From positions 13,413-26,143 of the forward strand of contig JAESUT010000012.1 in assembly GCA_016762995.1 (NCBI GenBank): a stretch of 12,731 nucleotides of DNA, given 5' to 3'. This document shows, in pieces, positions 7,006 through 12,731 of the stretch. A program made the position numbers and the translations under genes. This stretch comes from Gammaproteobacteria bacterium. GTDB taxonomy: Bacteria; Pseudomonadota; Gammaproteobacteria; Pseudomonadales; Pseudohongiellaceae. The first letter of the stretch is position 1; every line of letters starts with the position of its first letter. Under the pieces are notes generated by a model. The model had not been told where the DNA came from. It made no database searches and saw nothing but the letters and a program-made list of their open reading frames with translations.

Positions 7006-8931
7006 ATGAACAAGCAATTCCCTCAGATAGCCGCTTGGAAATACCTGGCAGCGGGCGGCGGGCTATTATTAATAATCAAACTGCTCTTGGCGGCCAGATT
7101 AGATCTTTACAGCGACGAAATTTTCTACTGGCTGGAATCCACGCGCCCAGCGATTGCATACAGCGACCTGCCTTTCATGACAGCCCTGTTAGTTGGTATA
7201 GGGTCAGCTTTAGATGCAGGAAACACACTGGCTGTTCGAGTTCCTTTTCTAGTAATGGGGAGCTCCATCCCGTTATTGGTCTACTGGCTCGCACTACCAA
7301 TAACCGACAAAAAACAAGCTATAGAGTCAGCTGCTTTGACGGTGTGCATTCCTATGGGAGGATTCCTAGGCTTACTTGCCGTTCCTGATGTCCCTCTAGT
7401 TTTTTTTGGCCTGCTCTCCATTGGTTTTTTCGAACGCTCACTACGCACCGATCGGCTAGCACATTGGTTGGCGACCGGGATATTTGTTGCCTTGGGCTTA
7501 AGCACGCACTATCGCTTTTTCCTATATCCAGCCGCTGCCGTATTGTTCCTAATATACTTTAAGGGCGAGCGCCATCAATGGCAGAACCCCAAATTTTGGA
7601 TTGCCATCGGTATAGCCGCAATCGGCCTAATCCCTATCATTTGGTTCAACATTGAAAACCAGCTTGCCAGTGCTAGCTTTTACTTCGTCGACCGACATCC
7701 TTGGGAATTTAAAGCTTCTGGCTTGCTTCACGTTTTCATTCAAGCGGCCGTAGTTACACCACCTTTATATATCCTATTTGCATATATCTTATGGCGGTTA
7801 CTTGGGAGAGATAGAAGGGAAAAACGAAACGAAATACTGATTGCCAGCTTTGCTTTAATCAATATTGCAGTCTATTTAGTTCTCGCTCCGTGGACTGATG
7901 CCAGCAGTACGACACTTCATTGGCCTCTCTCAGGTTACTTCCCACTTTTAGTGTTCGCCCCGCCTGCTTTGAGAGAAATTTATAGCTTGGTTAAGAAAAA
8001 ATGGGGACATCGAATCGCAATAAACGCAATTGTCTCAATCCCTACCCTTGGCTTCATCGGCTCAATGGTCGCGATACTGGGCATTGGCTCTCAATCATTT
8101 CAACTCCCTATTCAGAACATTCTAGGAACAGGAATCCTCTCAAACAAAATGGCTGGGTGGGTGGAATTTTCTAATCATACTGCCGGGCTATTGAATAACG
8201 AATTCTCCAGCGATCAGCCCGTTATCATCACGGATAATTATTACACAGCGGCTCAGGTGGAATTTGCAGGCTTAAGCCACGAAACTCTTACATTGGATGA
8301 AGACAAAGCATTCCGCGATGGCCGTATTTCTCAAATTCGATTATGGGGAATGGGGAGGCAGGCTATTAACAACTTCCCCGGTAGGTCTGTACTCTTCATT
8401 ACTGAAGACAGCACTCTTAACGTATTAGAGAAGGAGGCGGTGATAGACGAAATGTGCCGCCATGTCACTACTTTGGATTCCTTAGAAGGACTATCGTTAT
8501 TCAATGGCGAGAAGAAATTCAGCTTCTATAGAGCAGGTGAAATATTAGATTTCGATAGTGCGAATGAGTATAGAGCCCAACCCTGCCCTTATCCAACTCG
8601 AGCCTGGATAGATCCTCCCGTAGAAGGAGCAGAAATCAGCGGAACCTTTCACATGGAGGGGTGGGCTTATAAGGAAGATATTGGAATAGACTCAATTTCT
8701 TTGCTTATAGATGGAAATCTTATCGCCGAAGTTAACTATGGCATCACTCGAATCGATGTGGCTGAAGCCATGAATGTAAAAACTGACCCTAATTCCCCAA
8801 ACTTAGGCTTCAACTATGAGCTGGACACAACAAAATTAGCTAATGGAAAGCACCTACTAGAAATTCAGTTAATAGACGAAGCTGGGGGGACTAGTCTCTA
8901 TGGAAGAAGAGTCGTAACTATAAAAAATTAG
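7006..8931 (+). CDS. ArnT/PMT-like glycosyltransferase (GT39-like, GT-C) with C-terminal Ig-like domain
   Basis: From the ATG at 7006 the product is 641 residues. After the first membrane segment it has LYSDEIFYWLES, the 'DE..YW' signature of ArnT/PMT-type GT-C enzymes, whose acidic pair (D37, E38) is expected to bind metal or substrate. AYSDLPFMTALL corresponds to the usual 'gyfDhPPl'. About ten membrane segments follow to roughly residue 370, then a soluble domain. The last 105 residues (PPVEGAEISGTFHMEGWAYKED... LANGKHLLEIQLIDEAG) look like a bacterial Ig-like 'GWA...V.ilvDG' domain, not part of a typical ArnT. It probably transfers a sugar from undecaprenyl phosphate to a lipid or polysaccharide in the periplasm. 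A TTG start at 6988 is possible and would add six residues. The upstream neighbour is another GT-C-like protein. Confidence 0.83.
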   Translation: MNKQFPQIAAWKYLAAGGGLLLIIKLLLAARLDLYSDEIFYWLESTRPAIAYSDLPFMTALLVGIGSALDAGNTLAVRVPFLVMGSSIPLLVYWLALPITDKKQAIESAALTVCIPMGGFLGLLAVPDVPLVFFGLLSIGFFERSLRTDRLAHWLATGIFVALGLSTHYRFFLYPAAAVLFLIYFKGERHQWQNPKFWIAIGIAAIGLIPIIWFNIENQLASASFYFVDRHPWEFKASGLLHVFIQAAVVTPPLYILFAYILWRLLGRDRREKRNEILIASFALINIAVYLVLAPWTDASSTTLHWPLSGYFPLLVFAPPALREIYSLVKKKWGHRIAINAIVSIPTLGFIGSMVAILGIGSQSFQLPIQNILGTGILSNKMAGWVEFSNHTAGLLNNEFSSDQPVIITDNYYTAAQVEFAGLSHETLTLDEDKAFRDGRISQIRLWGMGRQAINNFPGRSVLFITEDSTLNVLEKEAVIDEMCRHVTTLDSLEGLSLFNGEKKFSFYRAGEILDFDSANEYRAQPCPYPTRAWIDPPVEGAEISGTFHMEGWAYKEDIGIDSISLLIDGNLIAEVNYGITRIDVAEAMNVKTDPNSPNLGFNYELDTTKLANGKHLLEIQLIDEAGGTSLYGRRVVTIKN

Positions 8932-9103
8932 GCTACTAACTGTAAAGCAGATGGGGCCCAAGTTGAATGGATTGTAAAATTCTGCGCGTGCATTCAATAA
9001 TCGTTGCGCTTGATGCATGGATTTAAACTTGTGCATACCTCGCTCACTCGCGCAGGCTCGTGTGAAAGCTCACATCGATTGTTCGCATACTGTGATGTGT
9101 CGT

Positions 9104-9195
9104 GAATGGATTCAGGAGGGAAACGATGACGCTTGTACATTTTTGTAGAATTCATGACCAAATTCTGACAAATTAGCAGCTAACTTGTCAGTAGC
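9104..9195 (-). mobile_element. IS6-family right-end remnant
   Basis: The tip (reverse complement of GCTACTGACAAGTTAG, 9180-9195) and the 27-nt subterminal inverted repeat (9165-9191) are intact. The minus strand then encodes MNSTKMYKRHRFPPESIH from 9155, clearly the start of the same transposase as at 2179-2442, before homology ends near 9104. The remaining 8932-9103 shows no gene; it has small inverted repeats such as TGTGA-AAGC-TCACA near 9061. Confidence 0.78.
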
Positions 9196-9230
9196 AGACA
9201 ACCTTATCAACAAAGTTAATGGAGAAATTT

Positions 9231-9332
9231 ATGTCCAAGGGCAAAGATTCAAAAAAAGCAGTTAAAAAGAAACCCGAAAAAACATTGAAAGAGAAGCGCA
9301 ATGAGAAAAAGCTAAAAAAGTTGACTAAATGA
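9231..9332 (+). CDS. Lysine-rich 33-residue protein
   Basis: The frame ATG...TGA encodes 33 residues beginning MSKGKDSKKAVKKKPEKTL and ending KKLKKLTK. About 45 percent of them are lysine, with a few acidic and Thr/Ser residues and no hydrophobic segment. The ribosome binding site is strong (GGAG with 6 nt spacing). I recall short Lys-rich proteins beginning MSKGKD in many gammaproteobacteria, which argues this is a real gene; their function is not known. The extreme basic charge suggests binding to nucleic acid, ribosomes or membranes, which is inference. The start lies 35 bp beyond an IS6 tip, so its promoter is either in that short gap or inside the IS end. Confidence 0.72.
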   Translation: MSKGKDSKKAVKKKPEKTLKEKRNEKKLKKLTK

Positions 9333-9448
9333 TAGGTAAGAACTCTTTACAAACAAGGCCGGGGTAAATATACGATGTAATGGATGCCCGCTATTGGCCG
9401 AAAGCAGAAAAAGAGGAACACCCTAACCCCCTATGCAGATGTTATGCG

Positions 9449-9709
9449 TCAGTCCTTTTTCGGGGCGGGCATGGATTCAGGATCAATGAAGTTATTTGGC
9501 AGCTCTTCCTTGCCGTCTCTTTTTGCTTTTCTATCAATTTTTGTATCAGAATTTTTATGTTCATCCAGATTAACCAGACCCATAGTGACCCCCTCGAAAA
9601 CGGATGACCATAGGGGGGCATTGTTTTCCTGCTTCTTCAAAAATGAGATTAATTTTGTTGCAAGAAATATGAACAATACTAAGCTTTCAATTACTAAGGA
9701 ATCAAACAA
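9449..9709 (-). CDS. Small membrane-anchored hypothetical protein, reverse-oriented cassette gene
   Basis: The 86-residue frame starts at a TTG (9709) preceded by GGAG with 8 nt spacing on the minus strand. The first 24 residues (FDSLVIESLVLFIFLATKLISFL) form one membrane segment, followed by a hydrophilic tail rich in Lys, Asp and Glu that ends SMPAPKKD. This composition looks more protein-like than the overlapping plus-strand frames (9384-9716 and 9380-9607), which have no RBS. Its stop codon sits one base from GTTATGC (9441-9447), an integron-type recombination core, and the start lies 36 bp before an attC-like site, so it may fill one cassette in reverse orientation. Function unknown. Confidence 0.5.
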   Translation of the reverse strand: MFDSLVIESLVLFIFLATKLISFLKKQENNAPLWSSVFEGVTMGLVNLDEHKNSDTKIDRKAKRDGKEELPNNFIDPESMPAPKKD

Positions 9710-9744
9710 AGCTTGATCTCCATGCCCATAGTTTTAATCGGGGC

Positions 9745-9789
9745 ACATAACCAATCAAGGGGGTGCGCCACATGCACTCTTTGTTAAAG
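9745..9789 (+). other. Degenerate attC-like site
   Basis: ACATAAC (9745-9751) and AATCAAG (9753-9759) are the R'' and L'' boxes seen in the better site at 10138-10218, here one base apart rather than five. A short hairpin (GGGTGC/GCACTC, 9761-9779) and a GTTAAAG core (9783-9789) follow. The shortened spacer, missing L' box and imperfect core make it weak as an active site, but its position, 31 bp before the next gene, is right. Confidence 0.45.
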
Positions 9790-9819
9790 ACGTGATATTT
9801 ACTCACAAAGCAGGTAGAA

Positions 9820-10143
9820 ATGAAAAAAGTTGTAATACCGTCGATAATACTTTTGGCGTTTTCCGGGTTTACTATCTATGCCATGCTTATCTCTCAAGAA
9901 TCATTGCTGGCATTTGGCGTAAGACTACTGAGCAGCATTGACACAGCTCAGGTAGTTATTGATCTGTACATATTTTGTAGCTTAGCTTGCGTATGGATGT
10001 ACTTTGATAACAAATCTTCTGGCAAAGGGGCAATTTCAGTATTACCCTACTTTGTACTAACAGCAATTTTTGCGTCAATCGGCCCCTTACTTTACATCGT
10101 GGTCAAAGGCTTTAAAAATGACATCACTGACCCGAAAACATAA
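9820..10143 (+). CDS. Small membrane protein, integron cassette gene (107 aa)
   Basis: The product has three hydrophobic segments (about residues 5-24, 45-62 and 73-95) with the short motif SIGPLLYIV in the last. It is an inner-membrane protein of unknown function. GCAGG lies about 6 nt before the ATG. The stop codon TAA is inside the ACATAAC box of the attC at 10138-10218, the usual arrangement in integron gene cassettes, and the start lies 31 bp after a weaker attC-like core. Transcription probably comes from an outside promoter reading through the array. No family can be named with confidence. Confidence 0.75.
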   Translation: MKKVVIPSIILLAFSGFTIYAMLISQESLLAFGVRLLSSIDTAQVVIDLYIFCSLACVWMYFDNKSSGKGAISVLPYFVLTAIFASIGPLLYIVVKGFKNDITDPKT

Positions 10144-10218
10144 CAAAAAAATCAAGTCGTGGCTTTGCCACTTAGACGCTTCGGCTAAGGCGATGCGCCA
10201 CTAATTCCCGCGTTATAC
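10138..10218 (+). other. Integron attC recombination site
   Basis: All four boxes of a classical attC are present in order: R'' ACATAAC (10138-10144), a 5-nt spacer, L'' AATCAAG (10150-10156), L' CTAATT (10201-10206), a 5-nt spacer and R' GTTATAC (10212-10218). L'' pairs with L' leaving an extra base, as in known sites, and GTGGC/GCCAC plus an inner TTAG...CTAA hairpin extend the stem. The box sequences and spacing closely resemble those of aadA-type cassettes as I recall them. It joins two small-gene cassettes. No integron integrase gene is in this window. Confidence 0.85.
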
Positions 10219-10252
10219 GTATAAGCTCGAAGACCGAAGCAATTAAAGTAAA

Positions 10253-10552
10253 ATGAAGAAATGGTTGTCGTTTAAGAAGTACTGGTTTTTAGGCTTGGCT
10301 ACAGGATTTATTGCAGCCAGCCTAACCACGTTAATCATCACTGTTTGGGAGTGGATTGAAAACCCTGGCGGGATCTTCCGAGACTCATCCGGGACAAACT
10401 GGGGCTTCGTATACGATACTGCTATAAGTTGGTTTCCCCCAACATTCCTCTACATATCAATTGACGCTACTGTGGTACACGCAGTTCTTGGAACGATTGT
10501 ATGGGCGTACAAAAAGAAGCGCTTTGCGAAACAAACCTCGGCATCTCGATGA
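10253..10552 (+). CDS. Two-segment membrane protein, integron cassette gene (99 aa)
   Basis: After a basic start (MKKWLSFKKYW) there is a membrane segment at about 13-31. A conserved-looking loop follows (WEWIENPGGIFRDSSGTNWGFVYDTAISWF), then a second segment at about 62-84 and a basic tail. The ENPGGIFR...TNW.FVYDTA.SWF pattern is one I recall from small hypothetical proteins in marine gammaproteobacteria. Both ends are probably cytoplasmic. It begins 35 bp after the GTTATAC core of the attC, as cassette genes do. The attC that should follow is absent: an IS6 end begins about 20 bp after the stop, so the array is truncated here. The RBS is weak (TTAAAGTAAA). Confidence 0.72.
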   Translation: MKKWLSFKKYWFLGLATGFIAASLTTLIITVWEWIENPGGIFRDSSGTNWGFVYDTAISWFPPTFLYISIDATVVHAVLGTIVWAYKKKRFAKQTSASR

Positions 10553-10571
10553 CTGAAATTGGATCGGCATT

Positions 10572-10682
10572 AGGGCCGGACGGAATATTGAATTGTCGCG
10601 AGTGAAAATCGGCAGCGCTTGTACATTTTAGTAGAATTCATGAGCAAATTCTGACAGATTAAGGGGCTAACTTGTCCGCACC
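10572..10682 (-). mobile_element. IS6-family right-end remnant
   Basis: The minus strand has the tip (GGTGCGGACAAGTTAG, 10667-10682), the 27-nt subterminal inverted repeat (10651-10677) and the first 23 codons of the transposase (MNSTKMYKRCRFSLATIQYS, then VRP). Homology stops at about the same codon as in the copies at 3970-4069 and 9104-9195. The element cuts the cassette array on one side and abuts the start of the next gene on the other. Confidence 0.8.
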
Positions 10683-10696
10683 AGAAGAAGTGAACT

Positions 10697-11497
10697 ATGC
10701 ATAGAACTACAGGATTATTCGCCGCTCTTTTAATGATGGTTTCGGCCCCCTCCGCCTTCGCCCAATCCGATATCTGGGACGGCTTAGCCCGAACAACTTT
10801 CGATATTGCAGCAAACACACTACGTATTCCTTGCGCTGTTCTGAAAGATGGAACTGGCATGGCTATCCCCGGCTTCGCGCCTGCATTCGCATTGAATCTA
10901 CAGTTGGTAGGTGACGCATTACGTTTGGTTGACCCCACTCAAGCATTCGCAGAGATCCCTGAGAGCTGTCTAGACACCTTAGTTATCGATGGAAACATCG
11001 CCATCTATTCAACCGACTCTGCAGAGTCGGATAGCAATACAGCGCAGAACACAAACCGTTTTTATACCATTGAGCTGCAAGCCGCTATTCCACTAGACGG
11101 ACCCATCGACTTTGCAGTCCTAACAGCTGAAGACCGCCTTTATATACGACCCACCTTTGAAGGCAGCAATTTTGAATTACGCGCAGGCATTGCCCCTTAT
11201 CCAAGAGAATTCGTCTACGATGACGCCTTGGTTGATGAAGCCCATCGCTTGCTGCTACTGGGACTCACAGTGTTCGAAGCCGGGAATTTAGAAATTCAAT
11301 GCGGTTTCGATGACCCGCTGGCGTTGCTCGAGGTGGTAGGTAGCGTGGGTGATAATACGCAATTTCGAATTAAGCCATCGTTGACAGCAGCTGACAATAA
11401 CAAAATATTTTCTATCATTTGCACCGCTTTCAATCACGATATTAACCGGCTCGAACTCACGATTCCCTCTGTCGAATGGACGATAGCCCTCCCTTAA
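10697..11497 (+). CDS. Secreted protein of unknown function (266 aa)
   Basis: A clear signal peptide (MHRTTGLFAALLMMVSAPSAFA, cleaved before QSD) starts the product. The mature part, about 244 residues, is rich in beta-type sequence and acidic residues and contains five cysteines (IPCAVL, ESCLD, IQCGF, IICTAF), some possibly paired in disulfides. I recognise no family. It is probably periplasmic or extracellular. The ATG has AGAAG about 8 nt upstream and lies just 15 bp beyond an IS6 tip, so the native promoter has been displaced and transcription must begin in the IS end or further upstream. No neighbour shares its apparent role. Confidence 0.78.
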   Translation: MHRTTGLFAALLMMVSAPSAFAQSDIWDGLARTTFDIAANTLRIPCAVLKDGTGMAIPGFAPAFALNLQLVGDALRLVDPTQAFAEIPESCLDTLVIDGNIAIYSTDSAESDSNTAQNTNRFYTIELQAAIPLDGPIDFAVLTAEDRLYIRPTFEGSNFELRAGIAPYPREFVYDDALVDEAHRLLLLGLTVFEAGNLEIQCGFDDPLALLEVVGSVGDNTQFRIKPSLTAADNNKIFSIICTAFNHDINRLELTIPSVEWTIALP

Positions 11498-11921
11498 AAA
11501 GAAAAGAGGACGCCCACAAAATCTACATTGCCAGTACGGCAATAACTAAACCTCTTCTTCAAATATGAGTCGGCTGGCTAAGGCTAAAGGGCCTATAAAG
11601 AAGCCCTGAGCTGCCGTGTCAGATTAACTTCGTTTTATTTCTGGCGTTATGCGGTCAATTTTGAGCAAATGTTTAGAAAACATTGGCTTACACTGTTAGT
11701 ATTGCGTGCTCTGCTGACATAATGCGTTAAATTGTGTAGCATGCCCACCACAGTAGTTGTGGCTAAAAATGGTAATACACAACACTTAGGGTATAAATTG
11801 AACAAAGGAACTTAGACAAAGCTTCACTAAGAGCCGACTAATTTAAGAAAAAAGCACAAGCAGAAAATAGCGCCTCAAAAGAAATAAAATATAAATCCTT
11901 AAAATACAGGGAGTTACATAA
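11498..11921. other. Gene-free 424-bp leader of the beta-barrel gene
   Basis: No protein-coding frame stands out. A short hairpin (ATTGCC-AGTAC-GGCAAT, 11527-11543) nests inside AAGAGG/CCTCTT arms just past the previous gene and may help end its transcript, although no T-run follows. At 11643-11649 the sequence reads GTTATGC after TTTATTTCTGGC, resembling the 3' half of an attC site. The last 100 bases are very AT-rich and end in a good ribosome binding site (GGGAG, 8 nt before ATG 11922). No confident promoter was found. Confidence 0.4.
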
Positions 11922-12692
11922 ATGAACGCTCGCAGAAAGCCTCTTTATCAGGCGATATTACTAGGCGTCACACTAAGCTGTGGCTCAGCCGCTCTAGCCA
12001 TTGAGCCCGCCAAATTTAAAATGGGTGCTATTGATTTAATTCCGACACTAAAACTCGATGCATCGCAGGACGACAATATTTTTCGCGCTTCCACCGACGA
12101 AGTAGATTCGATAATCACCGTGGTTGCACCAAAGCTACAAGCCGTTCTGGAAAGTGGTGTTAATCTCTTCACCTTAGACTTGGAAGCCTTCGAAGGTAGC
12201 TACATAGATTCTAGCGATGATGACTACAGCGACTGGCGTATTGGGGCAGGCGCTCATCTCGAGTTGAACAGCCAAAACATTATTGACCTGAGCATCAGTG
12301 AATTTGCTACCCATGAGCCCAGAGGTGTTGGTTTCAGTGAGGGTCCCGGCAACAAGCTGGCTACTGCAGACCAGTATGATGAATCAAGCTGGGATGCCAG
12401 CTATCAGTTCGGCAATAAGGATTCGCTGGGCAGGCTAGTATTCAGTCTTGGCAATATCGACAGGGAATACACCAACAACCTTAACGTGACTGTTTTCCGA
12501 AGCCGAGAAATCGAAAAATCGGGTGCCGCATTCTATTTAAACCTTTCTCCACGGACCGCCCTACTGGCTGAGTACCGCCACACCGAGATTGACTACCCTA
12601 CAGACGCCCTACCACCTACTCCAGGCATAAGGGATCGGCCTGATCCCAGCCTACCGGTGAGTTGTCGCAGCATGGACACCCGCGCTTCGTAA
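11922..12692 (+). pseudogene. Outer-membrane beta-barrel protein, apparently interrupted
   Basis: The frame begins with a signal peptide (MNARRKPLYQAILLGVTLSCGSAALA) and then alternating-residue strands typical of barrels: IDLIPTLKLDASQDDNIFRA, LFTLDLEAFEGSYID, LGRLVFSLGNIDREY and TALLAEYRHTEIDY. The pattern is like the EpsL/BBP2-type barrels I recall beside exopolysaccharide clusters, which are usually about 350-420 residues, so a polysaccharide export role is plausible but inferred. After about residue 230 the sequence turns into a Pro/Arg-rich tail (PPTPGIRDRPDPSLPV) and stops at 12692, with all three plus-strand frames closed soon after 12610. That points to an insertion, not a single frameshift. 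The start is well supported by GGGAG 8 nt upstream. The gene may resume beyond the window. Confidence 0.65.
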
Positions 12693-12731
12693 TATTGGCA
12701 CGGGCTTGCGGCGTAATGACGATGTCCATCG
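12612..12731. mobile_element. Possible end of an unidentified inserted element
   Basis: The last 120 bases are richer in GC than the barrel gene and unrelated to it in any frame. Near the junction is an imperfect palindrome (GGGATC-GGCCT-GATCCC, 12629-12645), and ATGGACA/TGTCCAT arms follow nearby. The minus strand is open from ATG near 12728 (MDIVITPQARANITKRG) to the junction. This could be the tip of an insertion sequence, but the window ends too soon to name a family. Confidence 0.35.

Noticed and set aside
9384..9716. Plus-strand frames at 9380-9607 and 9384-9716
   Set aside because: Neither has an RBS, and they overlap a minus-strand frame with GGAG, a membrane segment and a hydrophilic tail that fits cassette boundaries.
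12..10682. Reading the repeated ACAAGTTAAC words as a regulator's operators or as a CRISPR-like array
   Set aside because: Four of the eight adjoin recognisable IS6 transposase codons at constant distance, spacing between copies is irregular, and there are no spacers, so IS ends explain them better.

Overview
The window looks like an accessory or genomic-island stretch of a marine-type gammaproteobacterium. This is inferred from moderate GC with AT-rich spacers, a VF530-family gene, GT-C glycosyltransferases, an EPS-type outer-membrane barrel, a small lysine-rich protein and integron cassettes. No rRNA, tRNA or CRISPR array was seen. Everything here comes from reading the sequence by eye; no database was searched.

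Left part (1-5640). Genes here are separated by debris of one IS6-family insertion sequence whose tip reads about GGTACTGACAAGTTAA. A 143-bp internally deleted copy (12-154) abuts a VF530-domain gene (171-731, minus). A lone tip (793-808) and a long palindromic repeat (873-1008) precede a gene for a secreted protein of unknown function (1034-1966, minus). A larger remnant with the transposase N-terminus follows (2179-2476). Next come a small predicted DNA-binding protein (2612-2878), a membrane-anchored hypothetical protein (3372-3833), a second palindrome (3841-3903), another IS end (3970-4069), and a GC-rich Tat-exported enolase-superfamily enzyme (4062-5276, minus) flanked by inward-facing IS tips. 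A third type of inverted repeat occupies 5389-5551.

Middle (5640-8931). Two plus-strand polytopic membrane proteins, probably co-transcribed, look like GT-C glycosyltransferases. The second is ArnT/PMT-like with a C-terminal Ig-like domain. Both probably act on lipid-linked sugars in envelope polysaccharide synthesis.

Right part (8932-12731). An IS end is followed by a 33-residue lysine-rich protein. Then comes a short integron-like array without an integrase in view: a reverse-strand small membrane protein, a degenerate attC, a 107-aa membrane protein, a well-formed attC (10138-10218) and a 99-aa membrane protein, cut off by another IS end. A secreted protein starts 15 bp beyond that IS end. 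The window closes with an outer-membrane beta-barrel gene that appears interrupted near its 3' part by unrelated GC-rich DNA.

The main theme is punctuation. At least eight IS6-type tips, two families of palindromic repeat, one further inverted repeat and one to three attC-like sites separate small cargo genes, so the region looks like a mosaic built by IS6-mediated and integron-mediated capture and later decayed.
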